This document shows positions 28,125 to 36,848 of a stretch of DNA of 64,000 nt, in pieces (within the stretch, counting starts at the first letter, position 1; each line of letters starts with the position of its first letter). A program made the position numbers and the translations under genes. The notes under the pieces were generated by a model. It saw nothing but the letters and a program-made list of their open reading frames with translations, made no database searches and was not told the DNA's origin. Source of the stretch: Chitinophagaceae bacterium (GTDB lineage: Bacteria > Bacteroidota > Bacteroidia > Chitinophagales > Chitinophagaceae); the NCBI GenBank assembly GCA_016786845.1, contig JAEUVB010000015.1:310001-374000 (forward strand). The letters run 5' to 3'.

Positions 28125-28664
28125 ATGATTTTACGACGTTCGTATTTATTCTTCTTGCTGATTTGTTCATCCATGCATTTGCAAGCCCAATGGAAGCATG
28201 TACAAAAGGTATCTGTAAATTTTACTATAAAGAATGCCGGTATTATGGTGGATGGTTCCTTTGCTGAAGCGAAAGCAGATATCCTGATTGATGAGACGGA
28301 TCCGTCCAAATCGGCTTTTTCAGGTATGGTTCGTGTCGCTACTATACGCACCGGCATAACGCTTCGGGACAATCATCTGAAAGACAAACCCGAATTTTTT
28401 AATGTCAAGCAATATCCGGACATCACCATGAAGGCGGTGTCGATTGCTAAATTATCTGAAGGCAAGTATGCCGTAACCTGGGAATTGATGATGAAGGGGA
28501 TCACGAAAAAGATCAATACCGATGTCCTGTTTGTGAAAAACTCAGGCTATATGATGTTGAGTACGGATTTTAAACTCAAGCGAAGAGACTGGCAAATAGG
28601 CAGCAACAGCCTGACCATGAGTGATTGGGTGAATGTAAGTTTGCGTGCCGTATTGGATAAATGA
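28125..28664 (+). CDS. YceI-like lipid-binding family protein, exported
   Basis: A 179-aa exported protein with signal peptide (MILRRSYLFFLLICSSMHLQAQ) and the YceI pattern: VNFTIKNAGIMVDGSF, then TIRTGITLRDNHLKDKPEFFNVKQYP and the internal GKYAVTWELMMKGITKKI. YceI proteins are lipocalin-like periplasmic barrels that bind isoprenoid or amide lipids. It follows the msr pair by 107 bp and precedes a thioredoxin-like lipoprotein, so it may belong to the same envelope-stress cluster. Confidence 0.85.
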   Translation: MILRRSYLFFLLICSSMHLQAQWKHVQKVSVNFTIKNAGIMVDGSFAEAKADILIDETDPSKSAFSGMVRVATIRTGITLRDNHLKDKPEFFNVKQYPDITMKAVSIAKLSEGKYAVTWELMMKGITKKINTDVLFVKNSGYMMLSTDFKLKRRDWQIGSNSLTMSDWVNVSLRAVLDK

Positions 28665-28674
28665 TGAAAAACCG

Positions 28675-28709
28675 TTTGATTTTACTCCCAATGCCTCAAT
28701 GTATATTTG
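28675..28709 (+). promoter_or_regulatory. Promoter of the thioredoxin-like lipoprotein
   Basis: A perfect -7 element TATATTTG at 28702-28709 with TTTG at 28675-28678 (gap 23 bp). The ATG is 10 bp further on, so the leader is very short. Confidence 0.65.
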
Positions 28710-28719
28710 CAAGTATTCT

Positions 28720-29160
28720 ATGAAAAGTAAATTCTACGCCTGTACCATTATTTTGTTTTCTATACTGCTCAGTGCATGCGAAAGCGTTAGTTTTAAAGAA
28801 GATGAAAAAGTAGGAATTCAGTTTAAGCGCGACCATTTTCAAGAAGCCTATGTTTTGGCTGCCCGAGAAAACAAAATCATCTTTCTTGATTTTTATGCTG
28901 AATGGTGCGGCTTTTGTAAAAAGATGAAACAATATACTTTTTCGGATAAATATGTGGGAGAATATTTTAATGAACGATTTATCAATTATTCCATAGATGC
29001 CGAAAAAGGAGAGGGGCCGGCTTTAGCGGCGAAATATGGCATCACGGGATTCCCGGCATATGTCTTTCTCGACGCTACAGGTAAAGTCATAGCACAACAA
29101 AGCGGCTTTATGGAAGCCCCTGAATTTATTACCCTGGCGAGTGGATTAAAAAAAAAGTAG
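28720..29160 (+). CDS. Thioredoxin-fold lipoprotein
   Basis: A 146-aa lipoprotein. The start at 28720 gives MKSKFYACTIILFSILLSAC with lipid Cys20; an in-frame start at 28645 lies before the promoter and is rejected. The thioredoxin domain carries WCGFC at residues 62-66, and the cis-Pro region reads TGFPAYVFLDATGK. Close relatives of this DsbD-gamma/thioredoxin_7 type deliver electrons to envelope oxidoreductases. Given its neighbours MsrA and MsrB, it might reduce them (inference). Confidence 0.87.
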   Translation: MKSKFYACTIILFSILLSACESVSFKEDEKVGIQFKRDHFQEAYVLAARENKIIFLDFYAEWCGFCKKMKQYTFSDKYVGEYFNERFINYSIDAEKGEGPALAAKYGITGFPAYVFLDATGKVIAQQSGFMEAPEFITLASGLKKK

Positions 29161-29229
29161 AACAAGATTCGTATTTATTCCGCCTGAAACACTGAAAACT
29201 AACCACTAAAAACTATCTTCGCGGCCGTT

Positions 29230-32200
29230 ATGAATGTGCAATATCTGCAAGATCTGTATGCACAACACCCCCGTCTGAAATCCTTGACGGATGATATTTT
29301 ATTGCCCGGAGCCAAATTGATTGAACTGAAGGATTGCCGTGCTTCCGCATTTTCATTCTTCTCGTCTGCCGTATTTAAATCCTTAGATGTCAATCATGTT
29401 TTTGTTTTTGATGATAAAGAAAGCGCTGCCTATTTTCATAATGATTTCGAAAGTTTGACCGGCGCCCTGGATGTATTTCTTTTTCCGGATAGTTATAAAA
29501 AAACCGGTCATTTAGGAGAGCTCAACAGTAGTCATGTAATGCTGCGCACCGAAGCCCTGATGAAATTTAACGCGCCCGAAGTGCATCGCAAAGTGTTGGT
29601 TACTTATCCTGAAGCTTTATTGGAGAAGGTCATCAATACCGAATCTTTTACGAAGAATACCATTTACATCAAACAAAGTCAGAAGCTGGATGTGCCTTTT
29701 TTGATTGAGTTCATGGTGGATCTGGGTTTTACTAAAACGGATTTTGTTTATGAGCCCGGACAGTTCGCGATTCGCGGCGGTATCATTGATATTTATTCCT
29801 TCGGGAATGAACATCCCTATCGTGTCGAATTATTTGATGATGAAGTAGAATCGATTCGACTCTTTGATCCGGAGACTCAATTGTCGCTGCGGAATTTATT
29901 GCAGGTAACCATTATTCCGAATATTGAAACACAATTTGAACATAGGGAAAAGATCTCTCTCCTCGATTTTCTTCCGGAGAATACTATTTTTTGGCTCAAT
30001 AATGCCGACCTCATGGTGGATCGAATCATGAGGGTTGAGAAGCAATTTGAAGAGAAGGAGTATATAGAAATTCTGAGTGATGATGAGCAGGTTCAAAAAT
30101 TACATGTTGCGGATATTGAAGCTGCTTCGGCTATACTGGACAAATTAAAACAAAGAAAGGTTATCGAGTTCAATAAAGGATTTGCCTCGGATGTATTGCA
30201 AATGCAGGTTTTTCGTACCTATCCATTTCAGACAAAAGAACAGCCTTCGTTCAATCGAAATTTCGAGTTGCTGATCAAGGATTTGCAAGAGAAGCGCGAG
30301 TCTCATTTTTCGCTATTTATGTGTTCGGAAAATGCCAAGCAATTGGAGCGACTGCGGAGCATCTTCGAAGACTTGAATGCACAGATCCAATTCACACCTG
30401 TTCCATTGTCTCTTTCGCAAGGTTTCATCGACCAGGATTTGAAAGTCGTTTGCTATACCGATCATCAGATCTTTCAGCGATATCACAAATACAAAATGAA
30501 GCAGGCTTACAGCCAGGGTAAGGCCCTAAGCCTGCGCACCTTAAGAGAATTGCAACCCGGTGATTTTGTGGCCCATATCGACCATGGTATAGGACGCTAT
30601 AGTGGGTTGCAAAAAATAGATGTGAATGGAACGATGCAGGAGGCGGTCAGAATTTTGTATCGCGATAATGATGTATTGTATGTCAATATCAATTCCCTGC
30701 ATAAAATTACGAGATATTCGGGCAAGGATGGCGCTGAGCCCAAAGTGCACAAGATTGGAAGCGGTGTTTGGGATAAACTCAAGACCAAAACTAAAAAGCA
30801 GGTCAAGGATATTGCCAGTGATTTGATTAAACTGTATGCTGAACGGAAGGCCTCCAAAGGGTTTGCGCATTCACCTGATTCGTATTTGCAGACAGAATTG
30901 GAAGTGTCCTTTATGTATGAAGATACGCCGGATCAAAGCAAGGCGACCATGGATGTGAAAAAGGATATGGAAAGTGATGCGCCGATGGACCGGCTGGTAT
31001 GTGGTGATGTGGGTTTTGGTAAAACCGAGGTAGCGATTCGTGCGGCATTTAAGAGTATCGTCGATGGCAAACAAGCTGCTGTTTTGGTGCCGACGACGAT
31101 TCTCGCCTATCAGCATTATCAGAATTTCAAAGAACGACTGAAGGAATTTCCTTGTACTGTTGATTTTATCAACCGATTCAAATCTGCTAAAGAAAAGAAG
31201 GATACATTAAAGCGTTTGGAGGAAGGGAAAATTGACATCATTATTGGTACGCATGCCATACTCAGTAAGGATGTGAAGTTTAAGGATTTGGGTATTTTGG
31301 TTATTGATGAAGAGCAAAAATTTGGTGTTACGGCCAAGGAAAAAATTCGTGCGATGAAAACGAATGTGGATACGCTCACCTTAACGGCTACCCCTATTCC
31401 GCGTACCCTTCAATTTTCGTTGATGGGGGCAAGAGACTTATCCATCATCAATACCCCTCCGCCGAATCGGCAACCCGTGCAGACTGAAGTAGCCATGTTT
31501 AATGAGTTTCTCATTCGTGATGCCATCTATTATGAAACGGAAAGAGGGGGGCAAGTTTTCTTTATTCATAATCGTATACAAGGTCTGGCAGAAATGAAAG
31601 CCTATCTGCAAGCACTTTGTCCCGACATCAGTATTGGTATGGCTCATGGTCAATTGGAAGGTGATGAATTGGAAGAAGCGATACTTGATTTTATGGCCCA
31701 GAAGTACGATGTGTTATTGTGCACCAATATTGTAGAAAGTGGTGTGGATATACCTAATGCCAATACCATCATTGTCAATAATGCACATCAATTCGGATTA
31801 AGTGATTTGCATCAATTAAGGGGGCGTGTCGGTCGGAGCAACAAAAAAGCTTTCTGTTATTTATTATCTCCGGCCATGAGCTTATTGCCCAATGATGCCC
31901 GTAAGCGATTGCAGACCATAGAACAATACAGCGAATTGGGCAGCGGCTTCCAAATCGCCATGCGGGATCTGGATATTCGCGGAGCAGGAAATATGTTGGG
32001 AGGCGAACAAAGCGGATTCATTACCGATATAGGTTTTGAAATGTATCAGAAGATTTTGAATGAAACGATACGCGAATTAAAGCATACTGATTTTAAAGAA
32101 GTGTTTAAAGATCAAATCATCGATAAGGCCGATTATGTGAGTGATTGCACAGTGGATACGGATTTCGAAATATTAATTCCGGATACTTATGTTGAAAATA

Positions 32201-32607
32201 TTCAGGAACGACTTTCGCTGTATACTCAATTGGATGATTGTGAAACGGAAGAAGAGTTGACTGCATTTGGTCATTCCTTAAAGGATCGTTTTGGTCCTTT
32301 GCCTGCACCGGTTGAAAATTTATTTGAAGCTTTAAGGGTGAGATGGGTGGCAAAGGAATTGGGCTTCGAAAAACTCATCGTTAAGAATGGTCAAATGAGG
32401 ATGTATTTTGTAACCAATCCCGATTCGCCGTATTTTCAAAGTGAAACATTTGGTCGTATTTTGGAGGCGATTCAGTATAAAATGAAAAATGCCAGACTGA
32501 AAAATGTCGGCACCGCCCAAATGTTAGTGGTGGATCAAATCCGTTCGATACAGCAAGTACACGCCGTATTGAAGTTGTTCCTTCCCGTTGCAAACGCAAT
32601 GGTATAG
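29230..32607 (+). CDS. mfd: Transcription-repair coupling factor Mfd
   Basis: Mfd is the DNA translocase that removes stalled RNA polymerase at lesions and recruits UvrA. The protein is 1125 aa, normal for the family. Order: UvrB-homology N-domain (FVYEPGQFAIRGGIIDIYSF near residue 178), RNA-polymerase interaction domain (GDFVAHIDHGIGRYSGL near residue 445), then the RecG-like motor with Walker A GDVGFGKTEVAIRAAF near 593, DEEQ box (IDEEQKFG near 695), TATPIPRTLQ, and RGRVGRSNKKAFCYLL. A TATCTTCG element (29214-29221) may be its promoter. Confidence 0.96.
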   Translation: MNVQYLQDLYAQHPRLKSLTDDILLPGAKLIELKDCRASAFSFFSSAVFKSLDVNHVFVFDDKESAAYFHNDFESLTGALDVFLFPDSYKKTGHLGELNSSHVMLRTEALMKFNAPEVHRKVLVTYPEALLEKVINTESFTKNTIYIKQSQKLDVPFLIEFMVDLGFTKTDFVYEPGQFAIRGGIIDIYSFGNEHPYRVELFDDEVESIRLFDPETQLSLRNLLQVTIIPNIETQFEHREKISLLDFLPENTIFWLNNADLMVDRIMRVEKQFEEKEYIEILSDDEQVQKLHVADIEAASAILDKLKQRKVIEFNKGFASDVLQMQVFRTYPFQTKEQPSFNRNFELLIKDLQEKRESHFSLFMCSENAKQLERLRSIFEDLNAQIQFTPVPLSLSQGFIDQDLKVVCYTDHQIFQRYHKYKMKQAYSQGKALSLRTLRELQPGDFVAHIDHGIGRYSGLQKIDVNGTMQEAVRILYRDNDVLYVNINSLHKITRYSGKDGAEPKVHKIGSGVWDKLKTKTKKQVKDIASDLIKLYAERKASKGFAHSPDSYLQTELEVSFMYEDTPDQSKATMDVKKDMESDAPMDRLVCGDVGFGKTEVAIRAAFKSIVDGKQAAVLVPTTILAYQHYQNFKERLKEFPCTVDFINRFKSAKEKKDTLKRLEEGKIDIIIGTHAILSKDVKFKDLGILVIDEEQKFGVTAKEKIRAMKTNVDTLTLTATPIPRTLQFSLMGARDLSIINTPPPNRQPVQTEVAMFNEFLIRDAIYYETERGGQVFFIHNRIQGLAEMKAYLQALCPDISIGMAHGQLEGDELEEAILDFMAQKYDVLLCTNIVESGVDIPNANTIIVNNAHQFGLSDLHQLRGRVGRSNKKAFCYLLSPAMSLLPNDARKRLQTIEQYSELGSGFQIAMRDLDIRGAGNMLGGEQSGFITDIGFEMYQKILNETIRELKHTDFKEVFKDQIIDKADYVSDCTVDTDFEILIPDTYVENIQERLSLYTQLDDCETEEELTAFGHSLKDRFGPLPAPVENLFEALRVRWVAKELGFEKLIVKNGQMRMYFVTNPDSPYFQSETFGRILEAIQYKMKNARLKNVGTAQMLVVDQIRSIQQVHAVLKLFLPVANAMV

Positions 32608-32719
32608 CTTGTTTTGACCACCTTTTGGTATTTCCCGATAAGTTACCCACAGCTGTGAATTACTCTTTCCCGACCCGATAGCGGCTTTCCCTACATTTAC
32701 AACAACAAAAAACGATACG

Positions 32720-33388
32720 ATGACGATAGAACAATTGATGTTGCAAAGTGAAGCCTTGATCTTCGGATCCGATCGCCCGCTTACAACAATAGATATAGCC
32801 CAATTACTCAATGATCCAAACGCTGAAGAAGCACTTGATGTTGAAAAGCTGACCAGTGCACTTGAAGCCATTGTAGAAAAATATTCTTCCGATTTTTATC
32901 CTTTTGAAGTGAAACAAATCGGTGGTGGATTTCAGTTTTTGAGTAAAAAAGATTTTTACCCATCCCTGGCCCGACTCAATGGTGAAAAATTCACCAAGCG
33001 ATTATCCGCTGCGGCGATGGAAACCCTCGCAATTATCGCATATAAGCAACCCATTACCAAAGGGGAAATTGAACATATCCGGGGTGTCAATTCTGATTAT
33101 TCTGTACAAAAGCTGTTGGAAAAGGAACTGATCGTGATTTCCGGACGCCTGGACGATATGGTGGGTAAGCCTTTGACCTATAATACCTCTAAATCATTTA
33201 TGGATTATTTGGGACTCAATACTTTGGAAGATTTGCCGAAGCTGAGCGATATCTACCAGCATGAAGTGGTGGTGCCAACTGAAGCGGTTGAAGCAGTACC
33301 GGAAGGCTCCTCTCAAATGGTGGTTTCCGAAAATGGTGAATTGCAGGAAATCGATCATACTTCAGCCAGCGGACAAGAGAACGCATAA
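32720..33388 (+). CDS. scpB: Segregation and condensation protein ScpB
   Basis: ScpB is the winged-helix kleisin partner in the Smc-ScpA-ScpB condensin. The 222-aa protein has the family motif METLAIIAYKQPITKGEIEHIRGVNSDY at about 98-125 and LLEKELIVISGRLDDMVGKPL after it. The N-terminal helices (EALIFGSDRPLTTIDIAQLL) also fit. ScpA is not adjacent. A TACATTTA element near 32690 may be the promoter. Confidence 0.92.
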   Translation: MTIEQLMLQSEALIFGSDRPLTTIDIAQLLNDPNAEEALDVEKLTSALEAIVEKYSSDFYPFEVKQIGGGFQFLSKKDFYPSLARLNGEKFTKRLSAAAMETLAIIAYKQPITKGEIEHIRGVNSDYSVQKLLEKELIVISGRLDDMVGKPLTYNTSKSFMDYLGLNTLEDLPKLSDIYQHEVVVPTEAVEAVPEGSSQMVVSENGELQEIDHTSASGQENA

Positions 33389-33390
33389 AA

Positions 33391-33412
33391 AAAGGTCACT
33401 CTTGAGTGACCT
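33391..33412 (-). terminator. Terminator between scpB and the ArsR-type gene
   Basis: Stem AGGTCACT (33393-33400), loop CTTG, AGTGACCT (33405-33412). The T run lies on the minus-strand side, so it chiefly ends the minus-strand gene at 33436-33798. It may also stop scpB transcripts less well. Confidence 0.75.
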
Positions 33413-33435
33413 GAGGAAATTATATTTTATGTTGA

Positions 33436-33798
33436 CTAATTGTCTTCGTCTTTCAAGAGTTGTTTGATAAAAACATTGACCTCTTCAAGGCGATTGCTGT
33501 TGAGCGAATAGTGAATGTTTTTTCCTTCCCGATTGGTTTGCACAAATTCAGCACGGCGTAATATGGCTAAATGCTGAGAAGCAACAGACTGTTCAACCCT
33601 TAATTTTACATAGATTTCTGTGACCGTGAGATTGTCCTTTTCTTCAAGTAATTTAATAATAGATTGTCGGAGTTTGTGATTGATGGCACGCAAAATAGCT
33701 GCCGCTTTTTTAACTTCAAGATAATTGATTCTGATAGAAGGGGCCGCATTGTTATCATTCAAAGAGATGATATTTGATGATAAGTTGTTTTGTTCCAT
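33436..33798 (-). CDS. ArsR/SmtB-family winged-helix regulator
   Basis: A 120-aa regulator. The helix-turn-helix is clear: LRQSIIKLLEEKDNLTVTEIYVKLRVEQSVASQHLAILRRAEFV at about 42-85. No metal-binding cysteines are present in the recognition helix, so it is probably not an arsenic or cadmium sensor. The ligand is unknown. The start at 33798 is preferred because upstream residues read through an AT-rich leader. It resembles the Bacteroidota regulators that act alone. No target operon is adjacent. Confidence 0.82.
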   Translation of the reverse strand: MEQNNLSSNIISLNDNNAAPSIRINYLEVKKAAAILRAINHKLRQSIIKLLEEKDNLTVTEIYVKLRVEQSVASQHLAILRRAEFVQTNREGKNIHYSLNSNRLEEVNVFIKQLLKDEDN

Positions 33799-33925
33799 GT
33801 AATTCAATTTTAATATGTTACTAAAATACTGAAAAAAAATATGCATAGCGTCAAGGCTCTCACCAGCCTTTTGTATGGCATATTCTTCTCTGTAAAAATA
33901 GTAATATTATTAAAAAATCAAATGT

Positions 33926-34576
33926 TTATAACTTGTTTATTTTGTTAACGTAGACATTTTTCAGGTAAAATGGCTCGGAAATGAAGATATCGGCGAAATT
34001 TTTCCGGCTAAAATGATGAAAACAGAGGGGGTGGATATGGGTTTCGCTCACTTCAATGTGTTGGATATTGGGCAAATCCGGTGCCGGTAAGTCTGCAGAA
34101 TACAGCGCCAACTTTTGCGTATTCATCACTTCCAGGAGTTCGTTCACAGACATCAGGCAAGGTGCGATGATCTCAACTCCGGCTTTTGAATATGCTGCAA
34201 CAAAATATTCATCCGTTCGTGCCTTTTGACAAATGACATAGTCATGGTCCGGATTCTTCGCCTGAACACTGAGCGATAAAATTTCAAATTGATGAAGCAG
34301 GATCAACGGAAGTTGATGAGCATAACAAATACCCTTTGCAGCAGCCAGGGAGATACGGAGACCGGTATATGATCCGGGGCCATTCATGACGGCAATGGCA
34401 GAAAGATCGGACCAATCCAATTCACACGTTTTCATCAGCACGGCTATATCCGTATGCAAATTGTGACTGTGATCTTGTTGTTGTTGTCGTTGAATAATTT
34501 GAAGAATTTTATCTTCGTTCATGAGCATGACACACGAATTCGTGGCGCTCGTATCTATGTAAAGGATTACTTTCAT
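33926..34576 (-). CDS. tsaB: tRNA threonylcarbamoyladenosine biosynthesis protein TsaB
   Basis: TsaB is the inactive partner of TsaD that scaffolds t6A37 formation on tRNAs. The 216-aa protein begins MKVILYIDTSATNSCVMLM and has the ASKHA-type glycine motif AVMNGPGSYTGLRISLAAAKG near residue 60. The start at 34576 is chosen over an upstream in-frame start because it matches the family N-terminus. TsaD is encoded separately at 57158 in this window. Confidence 0.9.
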   Translation of the reverse strand: MKVILYIDTSATNSCVMLMNEDKILQIIQRQQQQDHSHNLHTDIAVLMKTCELDWSDLSAIAVMNGPGSYTGLRISLAAAKGICYAHQLPLILLHQFEILSLSVQAKNPDHDYVICQKARTDEYFVAAYSKAGVEIIAPCLMSVNELLEVMNTQKLALYSADLPAPDLPNIQHIEVSETHIHPLCFHHFSRKNFADIFISEPFYLKNVYVNKINKL

Positions 34577-34587
34577 GGGCAGGTACA

Positions 34588-34613
34588 CAAATGTAGGCCA
34601 ATTCGTACATTTG
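34588..34613. promoter_or_regulatory. Back-to-back promoters for tsaB and ridA
   Basis: Minus strand TACATTTG (34595 to 34588) serves tsaB, 11 bp from its ATG. Plus strand TACATTTG (34606-34613) serves ridA, 4 bp from its ATG. Both -7 elements match TAnnTTTG exactly and face away from each other within 26 bp. The distances imply leaderless or near-leaderless mRNAs. Confidence 0.65.
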
Positions 34614-34617
34614 CCGA

Positions 34618-34998
34618 ATGGAAAAAAAGATCATCAACTCACCCCTCGCTCCGGCTCCGATAGGGCCATACAATCAGGCCGTTATGGTCAATGGAATGCT
34701 GTTTATTTCCGGACAAATTGCTTTGGTTCCATCCACCGGCGAATTGAATATGCCCGATATTGAAACTGAGACCAAACAAGTGATGGAAAATTTGAAGGCG
34801 ATTTTGAATGAAGCCGGTCTGAGTTTTAACCATATTATCAAGACCACCATTTTCTTAAGTGATATGGCTCATTTTGCTACAGTGAATGGAATCTATGCAA
34901 CCTATTTCAGTGCAGATTTTCCCGCACGTGAAACTATCGCTGTGGCCGGTTTGCCGAAGGGAGTCAATGTGGAGATATCAATGATCGCTGCAGGTTAA
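34618..34998 (+). CDS. ridA: RidA family enamine/imine deaminase
   Basis: RidA hydrolyses reactive enamine/imine intermediates released by PLP enzymes. The 126-aa protein has the family N-terminus APAPIGPYNQAVMVNGMLFISGQIAL, the central arginine in FPARETIAVAGLPKG (the carboxylate-binding Arg), and the final VEISMIAAG. The length is standard for the trimeric fold. Confidence 0.93.
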   Translation: MEKKIINSPLAPAPIGPYNQAVMVNGMLFISGQIALVPSTGELNMPDIETETKQVMENLKAILNEAGLSFNHIIKTTIFLSDMAHFATVNGIYATYFSADFPARETIAVAGLPKGVNVEISMIAAG

Positions 34999-35092
34999 TC
35001 AAGGCCTCCTCATATAGTGAATTACTTGTGGAAGAATTCATGCAGGTCTTAACAGGATTATTGTACTTTTATGGGAACTAAAAATCCAAACC

Positions 35093-35590
35093 ATGTCTGA
35101 TATGAATCAAGTTCAGGATACCCTGAATCTACAAGAACACGATCCGAAAAAATTACCCTCTATGCTCAATGTCCTGACCATCCTCACTTATATCGGATGT
35201 GCATTTGGATTTTTGGGCGGAATCTATAACTACTTCACCGTTTGTAAGTCGGCCGAAATGATTGAAAATATGGATATGGATGCAAGCGGCAAGCTCGGAA
35301 AGATGATGGCATCAGCGTCCGAATTAATCAATAAACAGTGCGACAATAAGCTAATTATTATGATAGTTACTTTATTGGGTGCTGCCTTGTGCTTCTATGG
35401 TGCCATGCAAATGCGTCAGATGAAGAAATCAGGATTTATGATTTATGCCGTTGGCGAACTTATCGTGCCGATTATTTTTATCGTGTTGCTCGGAAGTGGT
35501 GCGATGGGCGGCATGATGCTGGTCGGTATGATCGTACCGATTGTTTTTATTGCCCTTTATGCTTCACAGCGTAAATACCTGGTCAACTAA
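35093..35590 (+). CDS. Small multi-pass membrane protein of unknown function
   Basis: A 165-aa protein with an acidic, soluble N-terminus of about 25 residues and four hydrophobic segments (about 26-48, 83-103, 112-133, 137-158). I recognise no family beyond the many Bacteroidota small membrane proteins of this shape. The central loop (about 50-82) is Met- and Lys-rich. A TACTTTTA element lies just upstream. A terminator follows. Confidence 0.72.
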   Translation: MSDMNQVQDTLNLQEHDPKKLPSMLNVLTILTYIGCAFGFLGGIYNYFTVCKSAEMIENMDMDASGKLGKMMASASELINKQCDNKLIIMIVTLLGAALCFYGAMQMRQMKKSGFMIYAVGELIVPIIFIVLLGSGAMGGMMLVGMIVPIVFIALYASQRKYLVN

Positions 35591-35610
35591 CCCTTGATGT
35601 CCTATATTGA

Positions 35611-35639
35611 AAAAGGCCGGTGTTCCCGGTCTTTTTTTT
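35611..35639 (+). terminator. Rho-independent terminator after the membrane protein
   Basis: AAAAGGCCGG, a short loop, CCGGTCTTTTTTTT (one G-T pair), followed by T residues. It separates the plus-strand gene from the minus-strand glycosyltransferases. Confidence 0.82.
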
Positions 35640-35661
35640 ATTTAAGGTGAGCTTACCTCCT

Positions 35662-36846
35662 TTATTGGTCATTCATGATGTCTGCTAATAATTTACGCAA
35701 GGGTGCATTGGCTTGTGCCCAACTATATCGTCGGCAGATAAATTCCCTGCCCGATGCACTCAACAGATTACGCAAAGACGGATCGCTTATGAGTCTGTTG
35801 ATTTGAAAAACAAAACTTTCCGCATCATCCGCAATCAGGATTTCTTTTTCAGGGATGGCCTGTAAGGATGAATTGGCCAGCGTGCTTGTGATACAGGGAA
35901 TACCCATGCTCATAGCTTCGAGTAATTTATTTTGTAAGCCCGCTCCGGTAAACAAGGGAGCGACAAATATTTTCGTTCCCGCATAGGCATCGCGAATATC
36001 ATTGACCCATCCACTCAGGGTAACATTGGATGAAGCATATTGTCTAAGGGCTTCCGGCATATCTGCCCCGGCAATATTCACACGGAGCTCAGGATGAGAT
36101 TTGACCACCCGGGGTAAGATTTTTTCCAGCAAAAAAGATAACGCATGCTGATTTGGTAGGTAGGACAAATTGCCGGAAAAGAGCAAATCGTAAACAGCAG
36201 GCTTTAGTTGAGGTTTGAAAAACTCGGTATCCACACCGTTAGGAACTACCACCAATTCATTGGGCTGACGATTGATTTGATTTTTATCTGAATCCGAGAT
36301 AATCGTAGCCGCATCAAACCAATCCAGCATATTTTCCTCAAATAATTTCATCAATCGACTTTCACGTTGATAAAAAATTTTACGGAGACCCCTGGACTGC
36401 ATTTGAATGCGATGATAGTTGGCAGAGAATGCATCCTGTAAATCGATAATCTTTGTATAGGGTAATCCCACAGCATATCTGGCTGTGCGAGAGAGTTGGC
36501 AATAAACCAAATCCGGTGTCAGATGACTTAATTCATGATGGATCTTACGGCGTATATGCGGTTGAAAAAAGTATCCCACTTGAAGTGGTATGCCTTTCAA
36601 CATACTGATAAAACTTTGGACATACATTCCGGGCCTGGATAATGGATAAATATGAACTGCCTGGCAGAATGCCGCAACGATTTTTTTGTGTTCAGGATTC
36701 ACCGGAATATCCGTCAATGCAAATAAATGAATATCATACAGCTTGGAAAGTTCTTTCAACTGATGGTAAGCCCTCAGTTTATCCCCTTTATCTAAAGGGT
36801 AGGGGAAGCGGGAAAGGATAACGGCTATCTTCTGACGACTCACCAT
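35662..36846 (-). CDS. GT4-type glycosyltransferase
   Basis: A 394-aa GT-B fold glycosyltransferase. The N-terminal domain starts VILSRFPYPLDKGDKLRAYH. The C-domain has VVVPNGVDTEFF near residue 201 and the donor-binding E-motif GAGLQNKLLEAMSMGIPCIT near residue 299. The two glutamate-type positions look intact. It lies two bases after the next glycosyltransferase on the same strand, so they form an operon. Donor and acceptor are unknown; envelope polysaccharide is likely from context. Confidence 0.86.
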   Translation of the reverse strand: MVSRQKIAVILSRFPYPLDKGDKLRAYHQLKELSKLYDIHLFALTDIPVNPEHKKIVAAFCQAVHIYPLSRPGMYVQSFISMLKGIPLQVGYFFQPHIRRKIHHELSHLTPDLVYCQLSRTARYAVGLPYTKIIDLQDAFSANYHRIQMQSRGLRKIFYQRESRLMKLFEENMLDWFDAATIISDSDKNQINRQPNELVVVPNGVDTEFFKPQLKPAVYDLLFSGNLSYLPNQHALSFLLEKILPRVVKSHPELRVNIAGADMPEALRQYASSNVTLSGWVNDIRDAYAGTKIFVAPLFTGAGLQNKLLEAMSMGIPCITSTLANSSLQAIPEKEILIADDAESFVFQINRLISDPSLRNLLSASGREFICRRYSWAQANAPLRKLLADIMNDQ

Positions 36847-36848
36847 GC

